A stretch of DNA of 64,000 nt from Herminiimonas sp. (GTDB lineage Bacteria; Pseudomonadota; Gammaproteobacteria; Burkholderiales; Burkholderiaceae_D): the NCBI GenBank assembly GCA_028292265.1, contig JAQGMR010000018.1, positions 1 to 64,000 of the forward strand, given 5' to 3'. Shown here one piece after another: positions 8,283 to 19,730 of the stretch; within the stretch, counting starts at the first letter, position 1; the number at the start of each line of letters is the position of its first letter. Below the pieces are notes generated by a model. That model searched no databases. It worked only from the letters and a program-made list of their open reading frames with translations, and was not told the DNA's origin. The position numbers and the translations under genes are program-made.

Positions 8283-9076
8283 AACCACTGACCGACTGGC
8301 CGCTTCAGGAACGCGCCTCAATCGTCGGCGTCCTGACTGACATTGACGACACGCTGACCACCCATGGGGCCTTGACGCCGGGCGTGCTGGCTGCACTCGA
8401 CGGGTTGCGCCATGCCGGACTGCGCCTTATAGCCGTTACGGGCCGGCCCACCTATTGGGCACTGCCTCTTTTAAAACTGTGTCGGTTCGATGGTCTTGTT
8501 GCAGAAAATGGCGCAAGCGCATTCTGGCGTGACCGGTTCGGGCGAGAGCAAAGTTTGTTCTACGCCGACCAGGCAATTCGCGCTGCGCACCGGGAGAAAT
8601 TGAACGCTTTCTCGATCGTCCTGCGGGAGCGTTTCCCGCATATTGAGGTGGCCGACGACGCGCCGATGCGCATTGGCGACCTCGCCTTTAACATTGGCGA
8701 GGACCGGCCCCGACTGGCGCAGGCCGAGGTCGACGCGTTGCTCCAATTCATTCGGGACCACCGCTATTTCGCCACGGCCAGCAGCATCCATGCCCATGCG
8801 TCGCTCGCCCCATTTTCAAAGCAGGTCATGACGCGGCGCCTGCTGGAACAAGCTTTCGAGGTGGACGACGCCAGCGCGCGGGCCAGCCATGTGTTTGTTG
8901 GTGACTCCGGCAACGACGCGTCGATGTTTGCGCACTACCCGCACAGTGTAGGGGTCGCCAACATTTCGCAGTACCTTCCCTCGTTGCCATGTGCGCCCGC
9001 CTGGATCGCCAGCAACGCGTCTGGAGCCGGATTCGTCGAAGTCGCCGAGGCGATTCTTGAGGCGCATGGCGCATGA
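8279..9076 (+). CDS. HAD-IIB family sugar-phosphate phosphatase
   Basis: 265 aa. HAD motif I is DIDDTLT (about residues 21-27), motif II is TGRP, and motif IV is GDSGND, with a type IIB cap in between. This resembles mannosyl-3-phosphoglycerate or sucrose-phosphate phosphatases. It should be a Mg-dependent cytoplasmic phosphatase, but the substrate cannot be read from sequence. It starts with GTG, overlapping the cysB stop as GTGA, so it is co-translated with the regulator, an unusual pairing. No glycosyl-phosphoglycerate synthase gene is nearby. Confidence 0.85.
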   Translation: MKPLTDWPLQERASIVGVLTDIDDTLTTHGALTPGVLAALDGLRHAGLRLIAVTGRPTYWALPLLKLCRFDGLVAENGASAFWRDRFGREQSLFYADQAIRAAHREKLNAFSIVLRERFPHIEVADDAPMRIGDLAFNIGEDRPRLAQAEVDALLQFIRDHRYFATASSIHAHASLAPFSKQVMTRRLLEQAFEVDDASARASHVFVGDSGNDASMFAHYPHSVGVANISQYLPSLPCAPAWIASNASGAGFVEVAEAILEAHGA

Positions 9077-9168
9077 GGTGTGACGGGTGAACGTGCGGCC
9101 GTGCCATGCTTTGCTTCGACGTTGCGCAAGATGACACTGCACCGTCGGAAAGACCCAACCGCCGCCGC

Positions 9169-9174
9169 TATAAT
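9169..9174 (+). promoter_or_regulatory. probable -10 element of the FAH-family gene
   Basis: A perfect TATAAT lies 45 bases before the chosen start of the hydrolase gene. No good -35 is visible at the proper distance, so this is a tentative promoter assignment. Confidence 0.4.
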
Positions 9175-9219
9175 GGTTGCAAACCTTTCAACCTGACCTT
9201 CTCTGGCATCGTTCAACCC

Positions 9220-10494
9220 ATGAAACTGGCTACCATCAAGGACGGCACGCGCGACGGACAACTTGCCGTTGTGTCGCGCGATCTCAAAACCGCCGTTCTG
9301 GCGGACGGCATAGCGCCCACGCTGCAGCGAGCACTGGACGACTGGCGCTTCATCGCGCCGCAACTGGAAGACCTGGCGCAGCAACTTAACGCAGACCGCG
9401 CGCCGCGCAGCTTTGAGTTTGACCCCGAGCGCTGCATGGCGCCGCTGCCGCGTGCCTACCAGTGGGCCGATGGGTCGGCTTATGTGAACCATGTAGAACT
9501 GGTCCGACGCGCGCGCCACGCCGAGATGCCGGCATCGTTCTGGCACGAGCCGTTGATGTACCAGGGTGGATCGGACGATTTCCTTGGCCCGACCGACGAC
9601 ATTGGTCTCGGCTCCGAAGAGTGGGGCATTGATTTTGAGGGCGAAGTCGCGGTGATCACTGATGACGTGCCAACCGGCGTGACGGCGGAACAGGCGGCAT
9701 CTCACATCCGGCTTGTCATGCTGGTCAACGACGTATCGTTGCGCAACCTGATTCCGGCTGAGCTTGCCAAGGGCTTTGGCTTCCTCCAGTCCAAATCCGC
9801 ATCGAGTTTTTCGCCAGTCGCAGTGACGCCGGACGAACTTGGCGACGCTTGGCGGGACGGCAAACTCAACCTGCCGCTGCAGGCCATCTGGAATGGTGTT
9901 CAGGTGGGTCATCCGGACGCTGGCGTAGACATGGTATTTAGCTTTCCGCAGTTGATTGCCCACCTTGCCAAGACGCGTAATGCGCGGGCCGGATCAATCA
10001 TTGGGTCCGGCACGGTTTCCAACAAGGATGCGAAAAAGGGCTATACCTGCATCGCGGAAAAGCGCGCCCTAGAAATGATCGCGGAGGGCGAGGCGAAAAC
10101 GCCATTCATGAAATTCGGAGACAGCATTCGCATTGAAATGCTCGACCGTGCCAGCAAGTCCATCTTCGGCGCGATCAACCAGCAGGTTACCCAGGTTACG
10201 GCCCCCATAACGCCGCGGCCAATTCGGGTCAGGACCAACGCTGCCGCGCAGGCGGCGGGAACGCGTGGCGCGACGGAGAGTGCCGGTGCTGTCGCTGGCA
10301 CTGCCAATGCCACAGGTGCAGGTGCAGGTGCGGATGCGGGGGAGCCGCCGCCCTCTATCGCTTCAGCGCCGGAAGCACACCCTGATACGGCATTGGGCAA
10401 CGCAGCGCCGGCCGATGCAGCACTTCCAGAAGAGGCCCCGCTCCATCCCCTGGAGCACCTCGAGCAAGCCGAGTCCAAAGGCGATACGGATTGA
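9220..10494 (+). CDS. fumarylacetoacetate hydrolase family protein with long C-terminal tail
   Basis: 424 aa. The first about 325 residues form an N-terminal FAH domain plus the catalytic domain, with metal-binding acidic residues in SEEWGIDFEGEVAVI and the GSIIGSGTVSNKD stretch. The family hydrolyses C-C bonds in 2,4-dioxo acids, but the substrate is not predictable. The start MKLATIKDG at 9220 is preferred to an upstream in-frame ATG because it matches the family N-terminus and follows the -10 element. The remaining roughly 95 residues are Ala/Gly/Glu/Pro-rich low complexity (AGTANATGAGAGADAGEPPP region) and have no counterpart in the usual family length. Confidence 0.88.
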   Translation: MKLATIKDGTRDGQLAVVSRDLKTAVLADGIAPTLQRALDDWRFIAPQLEDLAQQLNADRAPRSFEFDPERCMAPLPRAYQWADGSAYVNHVELVRRARHAEMPASFWHEPLMYQGGSDDFLGPTDDIGLGSEEWGIDFEGEVAVITDDVPTGVTAEQAASHIRLVMLVNDVSLRNLIPAELAKGFGFLQSKSASSFSPVAVTPDELGDAWRDGKLNLPLQAIWNGVQVGHPDAGVDMVFSFPQLIAHLAKTRNARAGSIIGSGTVSNKDAKKGYTCIAEKRALEMIAEGEAKTPFMKFGDSIRIEMLDRASKSIFGAINQQVTQVTAPITPRPIRVRTNAAAQAAGTRGATESAGAVAGTANATGAGAGADAGEPPPSIASAPEAHPDTALGNAAPADAALPEEAPLHPLEHLEQAESKGDTD

Positions 10495-10582
10495 TGCCGC
10501 CATTGTCGATTGCCGCGGTAGCCCTTCGTTCATGTCGCGTCGCGGCGCTTCCCAACCGGAATGTCCATGACCAGGTAACCAC

Positions 10583-11764
10583 ATGATTTCACGCTCTCGA
10601 GCCCCTTTCGCACGGCTTGGTGCGGTGCTGCTCCAGTTCGCTTCTTCGATGTTGCTCTGCACGTCGGCTGCGGCCCAGATCAAGGTCGGCATCACGATCT
10701 CCACGACCGGGCCGGCTGCGGCAATCGGCGCCCCTACAAAAAACGCGATTCTTCTCTGGCCCAAGGAAATCGGCGGGCAGAAGGTCGAGTATGTCCTGCT
10801 CGATGATGGGTCCGACGTCAGCAATGCCGTTCGAAATGCGCGCAAGCTCACCGCCGAAGAGAAGGTGGACGTGATCGTCGGTCCTAATACCACGCCGAAT
10901 GCACTTGCCATGCTGGACGTCCTCGCGGAGACCCACACCCCGATGGTGGCGCTTGCCGCTTCGGCGGCGATCGTGGAACCCATGGACGCCAGACGCGCAT
11001 GGGCCTTCAAGATGCCGCAGAACGATACGCACATGGCAACCATACTTACCCAGCACATGGCGGAGTCTGGCGTGAAGACAGTTGCGTTCATCGGTTTCGC
11101 CGATGCCTACGGCGAAGGATGGTGGCGCGAGTTTTCCAAGCTGGCCGAAGTGCGCAAGCTGCAGGTCGTTGCGAGCGAACGCTATGCGCGTACGGACACC
11201 AGCGTCACCGGCCAGATACTGAAGATCATGGCGGCCAAACCGGATGCGGTGTTGATTGCCGCCTCCGCCACGCCCGCCGTCCTGCCGCAAAAAACGCTAC
11301 TGGAACGTGGCTACAAGGGACGCATATACCAGACACACGGCATCGGCACTCTGGATTTCTTGAAGGTCGGTGGCAAGGACGTCGAGGGCACCTGGTTTCC
11401 CACCGGTCCGGCGGTAGTGGCCCGCCAACTGCCACCAAACAATCCGGTAAGGAAGCTGGCGGTCGACTTCACCGAGCGCTACGAAGCGGCTTACGGACCC
11501 AACACCGTGACGCAGTTTGCGGCCGATGCCTGGGGCGCCTACCTGCTGATCGCCAATGCCGTGCCACAGGCGCTAAAGACTGCCCGCCCGGGCACCCGCG
11601 AATTCCGGGAGGCGCTAAGAACAGCCATTGAAAATACAAACAACCTCACGGTGCCGCAAGGCGTCATCAACATGAATCCGAAGGACCATGTCGGCCTGGA
11701 CCAGCGCTCACGCGTCATGGGCCGGATCATGGGGAATCGCTTCACTTACGCCTTCGGCGGCTAG
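10583..11764 (+). CDS. branched-chain amino-acid-type ABC transporter substrate-binding protein
   Basis: 393 aa. A signal peptide (Arg-rich start, hydrophobic core, cleavage probably after CTSAAA near residue 31) precedes a type-I periplasmic binding fold. Mature sequence IKVGITISTTGPAAAIG and VIVGPNTTPNALAM are typical of the Peripla_BP_6/LivJ-like family. It would capture a ligand in the periplasm for an ABC importer. No permease or ATPase genes are adjacent, so it is either an orphan receptor or uses components elsewhere. Ligand unknown. The 88 bases before it show no clear promoter. Confidence 0.9.
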   Translation: MISRSRAPFARLGAVLLQFASSMLLCTSAAAQIKVGITISTTGPAAAIGAPTKNAILLWPKEIGGQKVEYVLLDDGSDVSNAVRNARKLTAEEKVDVIVGPNTTPNALAMLDVLAETHTPMVALAASAAIVEPMDARRAWAFKMPQNDTHMATILTQHMAESGVKTVAFIGFADAYGEGWWREFSKLAEVRKLQVVASERYARTDTSVTGQILKIMAAKPDAVLIAASATPAVLPQKTLLERGYKGRIYQTHGIGTLDFLKVGGKDVEGTWFPTGPAVVARQLPPNNPVRKLAVDFTERYEAAYGPNTVTQFAADAWGAYLLIANAVPQALKTARPGTREFREALRTAIENTNNLTVPQGVINMNPKDHVGLDQRSRVMGRIMGNRFTYAFGG

Positions 11765-11772
11765 TCCTGGCA

Positions 11773-11813
11773 AAGCCGCCTTGAGCCCCACAGCTTACGG
11801 CGGACTTCGGCTT
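11773..11813. terminator. possible hairpin between convergent genes
   Basis: CCGCC/GGCGG and AAGCCG/CGGCTT inverted arms fall between the convergent binding-protein and thioesterase genes, followed by TTATTATTT on the plus strand. This is a plausible but imperfect terminator. Confidence 0.4.
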
Positions 11814-11825
11814 ATTATTTCCGGC

Positions 11826-12251
11826 TCAGCGAGCCCAAAGAATCATTTGCGTGCAACGAAATAGCGCAATGGTTTTGCCCTTGGCCGTCACGATGGAATC
11901 CCATACCTGCGTAGTCCGCCCGAGGTGAACCGGAGTCGCCTTGCACTCAATGTCCCCGTCGAGCGCGGTACCAAGATGGTTGCTCTTCAATTCGATCGTG
12001 GTAAAGCCCTTCGCGCCCTCGGGCAGGAAAGCCAGGCATCCGTAACCGGCACAGGTATCAGCCAGCATGACTACCGTGGCCGCATGAAGATAACCGTTGG
12101 GGGCAAGGTGATGTTTGAGTACGGCAAGCCGCGCCTGTACACCCGAATCGTCAACGCTAAGAACTTCCACGCCAAGCAGGTCGGGCAGCGCGCCTTTCTG
12201 GAAACTGTTGTAGTGGGCGGGCGTCAGATTTGGATTCACGGAGGCGGGCAT
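11826..12251 (-). CDS. PaaI family hotdog-fold thioesterase
   Basis: 141 aa, the normal single hotdog-domain length. The segment NGYLHAATVVMLADTCAGYGC matches the PaaI/YdiI active-site helix with the H-G/A and Asp positions, and FTTIELKSNHLG is the typical second strand. These enzymes hydrolyse acyl-CoA thioesters in the cytoplasm. Substrate unknown. It is transcribed leftward and convergent with the preceding gene. Divergent promoters should lie in the 196-bp gap up to the ParA gene, where nothing distinctive is visible. Confidence 0.9.
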   Translation of the reverse strand: MPASVNPNLTPAHYNSFQKGALPDLLGVEVLSVDDSGVQARLAVLKHHLAPNGYLHAATVVMLADTCAGYGCLAFLPEGAKGFTTIELKSNHLGTALDGDIECKATPVHLGRTTQVWDSIVTAKGKTIALFRCTQMILWAR

Positions 12252-12447
12252 GAAGGTCCTTGATTTGAAGATCAGTGCGAAAGGTCGCTGGGGAAGGTCG
12301 GTGGAGCATGTTCGTGCCAGCTAAAACCAGCAGAGAGTGCACGGCGGGCGCTCCACGACGTCATGTTATTCTTGCACAAAACTCATGATTGGACCGGGAG
12401 CGACACCCCTGCGCAACCGCCCGGCCTCGTGAAAAAAGGGGAGTTCC

Positions 12448-13059
12448 GTGCCTGTATTCGTCATTGCAAATCCAAAGGGCGGCGTTGGCAAGAGCACCAT
12501 CGCCACCAACCTCGCCGGTTACCTGGCGAAGCAGGGCCACAGTGTCATGCTCGGCGACGCCGATCTCCAGCAATCCTCGCGCTCCTGGCTTGCGTTGCGT
12601 CCCGGTTCCCTTCCACCGATTCATGCCTGGGATATCAGCGACGGCCACGTCGCGCGACCGCCGAAAGGGACGACCCATGTTGTGCTGGACACCCCGGCGG
12701 GGCTTGACGGCAGCCGCCTTGACGACGTCTTGCGCATTGCAGACAAGGTGATCGTCCCGCTTCAAGCCTCCATGTTCGACATCCTTGCGACGCAAGCTTT
12801 CCTTCAGAAGATCGCCGCCCGTCGCGGCAAATTTTCCGCAGGCGTGATTGGCACGCGTGTCAACATCCGCACGCGCGCGGCTGAGCAACTTGCCCATTAC
12901 ATCGGTACGGTTGGATTGCCGGTACTGGGCTACCTGCGCGAGACGCAGAATTATGTTCAGCTTGCGGCGCTTGGGGCAACGCTATGGGATGTAGCGCCAT
13001 CGCGGGTCGACAAGGACGTAGCGCAATGGGAAGCAACGCTGCGCTGGCTGGAAGACTGA
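12448..13059 (+). CDS. ParA/MinD-family ATPase
   Basis: 203 aa, a minimal deviant Walker ATPase. It has the P-loop KGGVGKST with the signature lysine (about 9-16), DADLQQSS as switch I region and VVLDTPAGLDG as Walker B. It starts with GTG preceded by GGGGAG. No ParB or centromere-like gene is adjacent, so it is an orphan. Similar small ParA proteins position cellular cargo such as chemotaxis arrays, cellulose synthase or carboxysomes, but nothing nearby identifies the cargo. Confidence 0.88.
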   Translation: MPVFVIANPKGGVGKSTIATNLAGYLAKQGHSVMLGDADLQQSSRSWLALRPGSLPPIHAWDISDGHVARPPKGTTHVVLDTPAGLDGSRLDDVLRIADKVIVPLQASMFDILATQAFLQKIAARRGKFSAGVIGTRVNIRTRAAEQLAHYIGTVGLPVLGYLRETQNYVQLAALGATLWDVAPSRVDKDVAQWEATLRWLED

Positions 13060-13148
13060 TTGCGGGGCGTCGCAGCGCCCGGTGGACTGGCGCGTCGGGT
13101 GGCAGGTGGCCCCGGTAACGGGACGGAACCTTCAGGCCGCCACGAAGA

Positions 13149-14869
<1,721 letters not shown>

Positions 14870-14875
14870 GACCGG

Positions 14876-15085
14876 TCAACCCTTGGTCTGATAGACGTAA
14901 GGCTGCTGGGCAACCCCGGATTCCTGGGCGCGCTGGCGCGCTTCAAGGTCAATTGGAGCCTTGTCCCACAGCAGTGCACGGCCATCTCGCTGGGATTGCT
15001 CCAGCGCCGGGTTCTTTTTCTTGAGCCCATCGATGAACTGCGTGAATTCGGAGGTGTATCCTGAATACTGCTTGCTGAATTTCAT
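14876..15085 (-). CDS. DUF3460 family small protein
   Basis: 69 aa, conserved in Burkholderiales. The stretch RDGRALLWDKAPIDLEARQRAQ and the C-terminal PYVYQ are the family hallmarks. It is predicted soluble and mostly helical; its function is unknown. The start at 15085 (MKFSKQY) is chosen because homologues begin with this segment, although an in-frame ATG six codons upstream exists. It is probably the first gene of the DUF3460-scpA-panC operon. Confidence 0.85.
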   Translation of the reverse strand: MKFSKQYSGYTSEFTQFIDGLKKKNPALEQSQRDGRALLWDKAPIDLEARQRAQESGVAQQPYVYQTKG

Positions 15086-15173
15086 GGGGAAGCCCTGCAA
15101 CATTGGAATGAATCAGGCGCTATTCTACCCTGTCTGGCAGGGGGTTCTGAGGATCAAGGAGCATGGACGGAAC

Positions 15174-15710
15174 ATGATTGCGAAACAATCGACAGCGGGG
15201 CGCACTGGACGCGCCATCCTGCTGGCGCTGGCACTTTCCGTGCTGGGCGCGGGCTGCGACAACAATGGAAGGCCGATCGAGGAAATGGGTCTGGACAAAC
15301 TGGCAAAGGGTATTTCTACCGAGGGCGATGTGCGCAACGCGATGGGGCAGCCCGACACCGTATGGGAAAGCGAGGAGGGCGAGCGCACCCTTGAATATCC
15401 CAAGGGGCCGGAAGGGCATAAAACCTGGGTTTTCGAAATCGGCAAGGACGGCAAGATGAAGGACTACACCCAGGTCCTGACCGCGGAACATTTCGCCCAG
15501 GTCAAGCCGGGAATGAGCCGGGACACGGTTCGACGCATGTTTGGAAAACCACGCACCGTGGTGCAGTTCCGGTTGAAAAAAGAAGAAGTGTGGGATTGGC
15601 TCTATCGCGACAACGCCCAGACGCCGCGCCTGTTCAATGTCCATTTCGACATTGCAACCGGCAAGGTGACTGGAACATCGGCCTCAGAGGCGCCGAGCCA
15701 GGCGTCGTAA
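15174..15710 (+). CDS. SmpA/OmlA (BamE-like) outer-membrane lipoprotein
   Basis: 178 aa. The signal peptide ends in lipobox LGAGC, so the mature protein starts at Cys about residue 27. The following region carries two SmpA/OmlA-like modules: GDVRNAMGQPDTVWE...ERTLEYPKG and VKPGMSRDTVRRMFGKPRTV...VWDWLY. Such lipoproteins stabilise the outer-membrane assembly machinery, but this duplicated-module version is not classical BamE, so its partner is uncertain. It is divergent from the DUF3460 gene and the 88-bp gap should hold both promoters. Confidence 0.82.
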   Translation: MIAKQSTAGRTGRAILLALALSVLGAGCDNNGRPIEEMGLDKLAKGISTEGDVRNAMGQPDTVWESEEGERTLEYPKGPEGHKTWVFEIGKDGKMKDYTQVLTAEHFAQVKPGMSRDTVRRMFGKPRTVVQFRLKKEEVWDWLYRDNAQTPRLFNVHFDIATGKVTGTSASEAPSQAS

Positions 15711-15764
15711 CTGCGAACTCCGGTTCGAATTCGCATGGACAGCATAAGTCGGCGCTTCGACCTC

Positions 15765-15780
15765 AATGCGACTTCGCATT
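15765..15780. other. short hairpin between convergent genes
   Basis: AATGCG-ACTT-CGCATT forms a 6-bp stem in the 143-bp gap between the lipoprotein and SulP genes. There is no T-run, so termination is uncertain. The rest of the gap shows nothing recognisable. Confidence 0.3.
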
Positions 15781-15853
15781 TGAATGCAGTTAGCTGCGGT
15801 CATGGTTGCGACCCGGTGCGACCGCGGTAGTGCTCCGACGCAGCAGACGTATT

Positions 15854-17566
15854 TCAGCCGGCTGACGCCAGCTCGCCAGGGCTCAGTCCAGTCACCTGGG
15901 CCGCGCGGGCAAGCGCGGCTGCCATATCGGAAACGCAATTCGCGGGACCCAACCGGGCAAGGAATCCACCGCGGCTCATCATGGCGAGCGGCTGGCTGTT
16001 TGCGTCGCACAAAATCAGTTCGCCACCATTGCGTTGCAGTGAAGCGTGCAACGCTTCGAGCGCGTGCAGGCCGGTGACGTCGACGTTGATGAGCTTGTGC
16101 ATCTCCAGGATCACCACGCGGCGCTCGACCGAGTCGATGTCCGTCAAGGCTTCCAGCTTGTCGACGGCGCCGAAGAACAGCGAGCCATACACCGAGTAGG
16201 CCGTGACGCCAAATGGCAGCGCGGAGGGCAGCGTACCGGGCAATATCGGTTCGATCCGGGTCAGTCCTGATATCCGGATGATGAAGAACGCGCAAGCCAG
16301 AACCAGGCCGACCTCCACCGCCACGCTCAGATCGAGCACGACGGTAAGCGTGAAGGTCGCGAGAATCAGCACCCGATAGGGCAGCGGAAAATGCATCATG
16401 CGGCGGAACTCATGCCACTCGCCCATATGCCACGCCACAAACAGCAGGATCGCGGCAAGCGAGGCAAGCGGTATGTCGCGCGCAAGCGGTGCGGCCACCA
16501 GCACAATTATCAGCAGCACAAGAGCATGGAGGATTCCCGCGACCGGCGACGTCGCGCCGGACCGGATATTGGTGACGGTTCGGGCAATCGTGCCGGTCGC
16601 CGGCAGGCCTCCGAAAAACGGCGTCACGATATTGGCAATCCCTTGCGCCATTAATTCCTGATTTGGATCGTGGCGGTCTCCGATGATGTCGTCGGCAACG
16701 CGCGCACACAGGAGCGATTCAATCGCGCCCAGCAAGGCAATGGTCAGGGCCGGTGGGAACAGTTGTTTCACCAACTCCCAGCGGAACTCCGGAATGGCAA
16801 AAGCGGGCAGCGCCTGCGGCACGCCGCCGAAGCGGGTCCCGATGGTTTCCACAGGCAGCGACATAAGGCTGACCGTTAGCGTGCCGACGACCAGCACGAT
16901 CACCGTGGCTGGCAGCGCGGTGAGCACACGCACGATGCGGTTGGTCGCCTCAGTTCGCTGGTCCACCAGCAGCATGATCCTGGGCCACCCGAAAACCGTC
17001 AGAAGTGAAATCACGCCAAGTGCAAGTGCCGGCATGCTGAACTGGCTTGCATGCTGCGCGATCACCTCGACTTGCGCGAAGAAATCGCCAGGCATTTTTT
17101 GGATCGGCAAGCCGAAGAAATCCTTGAGCTGTGACAGCGCAATCAGTATTGCTATACCGTTGGTAAAGCCGATCACGATTGGTACTGGTATGTAGCGGAT
17201 CACCGAACCGAGCCTGAACATGCCCATCGCCAGCAGCATCAGTCCGGCGAAGACGGTTGAGATCAACAGATTGGCCAGCCCGTACTTTTCCAGGATGCCG
17301 TAGATGATGACAATGAAAGCGCCGGCTGGTCCGCCGATCTGCACTCGCGATCCGCCCAGCGCCGACACCAGGAAGCCAGCAATGATTGCGGTGAAGATGC
17401 CGTTCTCGGGCTTGACCCCGGATGCAATGGCGAAGGCCATCGCCAGCGGAAGCGCCACGATGGCAACCGTGACACCGGCGGAAAGGTCACGAGCGAAACG
17501 GCCAGCGTCGTAGTCGCGCAGTTCGTCCAGAAGGCGGGGACGAAAGCGCGGACGGAACGCAGCCAT
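15854..17566 (-). CDS. SulP family sulfate/anion transporter with STAS domain
   Basis: 570 aa. The N-terminal half is a multi-helix SLC26/SulP membrane domain (AGVTVAIVALPLAMAFAIASG, GGPAGAFIVI, IPVPIVIGFTNGIAI). The C-terminal about 110 residues form a STAS domain (VVILEMHKLINVDVTGLHALE). It imports sulfate, bicarbonate or a similar anion. Given the cys operon in the same window, sulfate is attractive but unproven. The start at 17566 (MAAFRPRF) lies 8 bp after the metG stop. A longer frame would extend into metG. Confidence 0.9.
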   Translation of the reverse strand: MAAFRPRFRPRLLDELRDYDAGRFARDLSAGVTVAIVALPLAMAFAIASGVKPENGIFTAIIAGFLVSALGGSRVQIGGPAGAFIVIIYGILEKYGLANLLISTVFAGLMLLAMGMFRLGSVIRYIPVPIVIGFTNGIAILIALSQLKDFFGLPIQKMPGDFFAQVEVIAQHASQFSMPALALGVISLLTVFGWPRIMLLVDQRTEATNRIVRVLTALPATVIVLVVGTLTVSLMSLPVETIGTRFGGVPQALPAFAIPEFRWELVKQLFPPALTIALLGAIESLLCARVADDIIGDRHDPNQELMAQGIANIVTPFFGGLPATGTIARTVTNIRSGATSPVAGILHALVLLIIVLVAAPLARDIPLASLAAILLFVAWHMGEWHEFRRMMHFPLPYRVLILATFTLTVVLDLSVAVEVGLVLACAFFIIRISGLTRIEPILPGTLPSALPFGVTAYSVYGSLFFGAVDKLEALTDIDSVERRVVILEMHKLINVDVTGLHALEALHASLQRNGGELILCDANSQPLAMMSRGGFLARLGPANCVSDMAAALARAAQVTGLSPGELASAG

Positions 17567-17573
17567 GTCGCTG

Positions 17574-19730
17574 TTACTGGACCCGCATGCCGGGCACTGC
17601 GCCCGGCCACGGTTGCAAAATATAGATGCCGGGCGCCGCACCGGGGCCGCTCGCGGATGCGGCCAGCACCATGCCTTCCGACATGCCGAACTTCATTTTG
17701 CGCGGCGCGAGATTGGCCACCATGACGGTCAACTTGCCGATCAAGTCTTGCGGCGCGTAAGCCGACTTGATTCCGGAAAAAACATTACGCAGGCGGCCTT
17801 CGCCGACATCCAGGGTCAGGCGCAGCAGCTTGTCGGAGCCTTCCACCGCTTCGCAATTGACGATTTTCGCGATTCGCAGATCGACCTTGGCGAAGTCATC
17901 GATCTTTATCTCGGGGGCGATGCCTTCGCCATCGGTCGCAACGTTCGCGGCGGTCGCTGTGCCGTTTGTTCCAACCGCTGTGCCAACCGCTTTTGCCGCG
18001 ACTTCGACCGACTGAACACTGCTGGCTGCGAGTGCATCCACGGCCGGCGCTTTCGGCGCTTCCGGCACTTCAAAAAGCGCATCAAGCATCTTGACGTCAA
18101 CTCGCGTCATCAGGTGGCTATAGGCATTGACACGGTGCCCGTCGGGCAGCGGATTATCGATGTCGTCCCAGGTCAGCGGCGCAATGTTAAGCAGCGCTTC
18201 AACCTGCGCCGCCAGCGCAGGCAAAACCGGCTTGAGGTAGATGGTTAATATGCGGAAGGCTTCAAGCAGCCGGCTGCACACTTCCTGCAGGCGCTCGGCA
18301 TTGGCAGGATCCTTGGCCAGTTCCCACGGCTTGTTGGCGTCGACATAGGCGTTGACCGCGTCGGCCTGCTCCATTACGGCGCGGAGGGCCTTGCCGAATT
18401 CTCGCGCTTCATAAAGTTTGGCGATGTCGTCGGCGACATCCCGCAGGCGGAACAGGAACGGGTCTGAGGTGGTGGCCCAGCCAGTGGCCACCATGCCGTC
18501 GAAGCGCTTCGCAATGAAACCAGCGGACCGGCTCGCTATGTTGATGTACTTGCCGATAAGGTCGCTGTTGACGCGGACAACGAAGTCATCAGGATTGAAA
18601 TCGACGTCTTCAACCTTTGCGTTGAGTTTGGCAGCGATGTAGTACCGCAGCCATTCCGGGTTCATGCCGATGTCGAGGTAGCGCAGCGGCGAAATGCCGG
18701 TGCCGCGCGACTTGGACATTTTTTCGCCGCTGACGGTGATGAAGCCGTGGACGAAGATATTGTCGGGTGTTTTCAACCCGGCGAAATGCAGCATGGCCGG
18801 CCAGAACAGCGTGTGGAAATACGTGATGTCCTTGCCGATGAAGTGATACTGCTCGGTCCTGGAGTCGGCCATGAACGCATCGTAGTCGCGGCCAGTCTTT
18901 GCAAAATAGTTTTTCAGCGAAGCCAGGTATCCGATCGGTGCGTCGAGCCAGACATAGAAGTACTTGCCCGGCGCATCGGGAATCTCGATACCGAAGTAGG
19001 GCGCATCGCGGCTGATGTCCCAATCGCCGAGGCCCACGTCGCCTTCGAGCCATTCACGCGCCTTGTTGGCCACTTCGGGCTGCAGCCGGTTTGGATCGAG
19101 GGCCCATTCGCGCAAGAAGGCCGAACATTTCGGGTCGGACAGGCGGAAGAAGAAATGTTCGGACGACTTCCTGATGGGTGTGGCGCCAGTCAGGGTCGAG
19201 TAGGGATTGACAAGGTCGGTCGGCGCATAGACGGCGCCGCAGTTTTCGCAGGAGTCGCCGTACTGGTCGCGCGCGCCGCAGCGCGGACACTCGCCCTTGA
19301 TATAGCGGTCCGGCAGGAACATTTCCTTGACCGGATCGTAGAATTGTTCCACGGTTTTTGTAGTGACAAGCTGGGCATCGTCGCGAAGACGGCGATAGAT
19401 GTCACGCGACAGCTCATGGTTTTCGGGGCCATCGGTCGAGTGCCAATTGTCAAAGGCGATATGGAAGCCGTCGAGGTACTGCTTGCGACCAGCGGCAATA
19501 TTGGCCACGAACTCTTGCGGCGTGACCTTCGCCTGTTCAGCCGCGATCATGATTGGCGCACCGTGAGCGTCGTCGGCCCCTACGAAGCTGACATCGTTGC
19601 CCCGCATGCGCTGGAAGCGAACCCAGATATCGGCCTGGATATATTCCATGATGTGCCCGATATGGAATGCGCCATTGGCATAGGGCAGGGCGGTGGTAAC
19701 GAAAAGCTGGCGGGGCGGGGTCTGGCTCAT
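17574..19730 (-). CDS. metG: methionyl-tRNA synthetase
   Basis: 718 aa, class I synthetase. It has the HIGH motif HIGHIMEY (about 23-30), zinc knuckle cysteines CPRC and CENC, and the KMSKS motif in [10 protein letters not shown]. The anticodon-binding domain is followed by an Ala-rich linker ([17 protein letters not shown] region). A C-terminal Arc1p/Trbp111-like tRNA-binding domain ([28 protein letters not shown]) dimerises the enzyme. Complete at both ends. Confidence 0.97.
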   Translation of the reverse strand: MSQTPPRQLFVTTALPYANGAFHIGHIMEYIQADIWVRFQRMRGNDVSFVGADDAHGAPIMIAAEQAKVTPQEFVANIAAGRKQYLDGFHIAFDNWHSTDGPENHELSRDIYRRLRDDAQLVTTKTVEQFYDPVKEMFLPDRYIKGECPRCGARDQYGDSCENCGAVYAPTDLVNPYSTLTGATPIRKSSEHFFFRLSDPKCSAFLREWALDPNRLQPEVANKAREWLEGDVGLGDWDISRDAPYFGIEIPDAPGKYFYVWLDAPIGYLASLKNYFAKTGRDYDAFMADSRTEQYHFIGKDITYFHTLFWPAMLHFAGLKTPDNIFVHGFITVSGEKMSKSRGTGISPLRYLDIGMNPEWLRYYIAAKLNAKVEDVDFNPDDFVVRVNSDLIGKYINIASRSAGFIAKRFDGMVATGWATTSDPFLFRLRDVADDIAKLYEAREFGKALRAVMEQADAVNAYVDANKPWELAKDPANAERLQEVCSRLLEAFRILTIYLKPVLPALAAQVEALLNIAPLTWDDIDNPLPDGHRVNAYSHLMTRVDVKMLDALFEVPEAPKAPAVDALAASSVQSVEVAAKAVGTAVGTNGTATAANVATDGEGIAPEIKIDDFAKVDLRIAKIVNCEAVEGSDKLLRLTLDVGEGRLRNVFSGIKSAYAPQDLIGKLTVMVANLAPRKMKFGMSEGMVLAASASGPGAAPGIYILQPWPGAVPGMRVQ

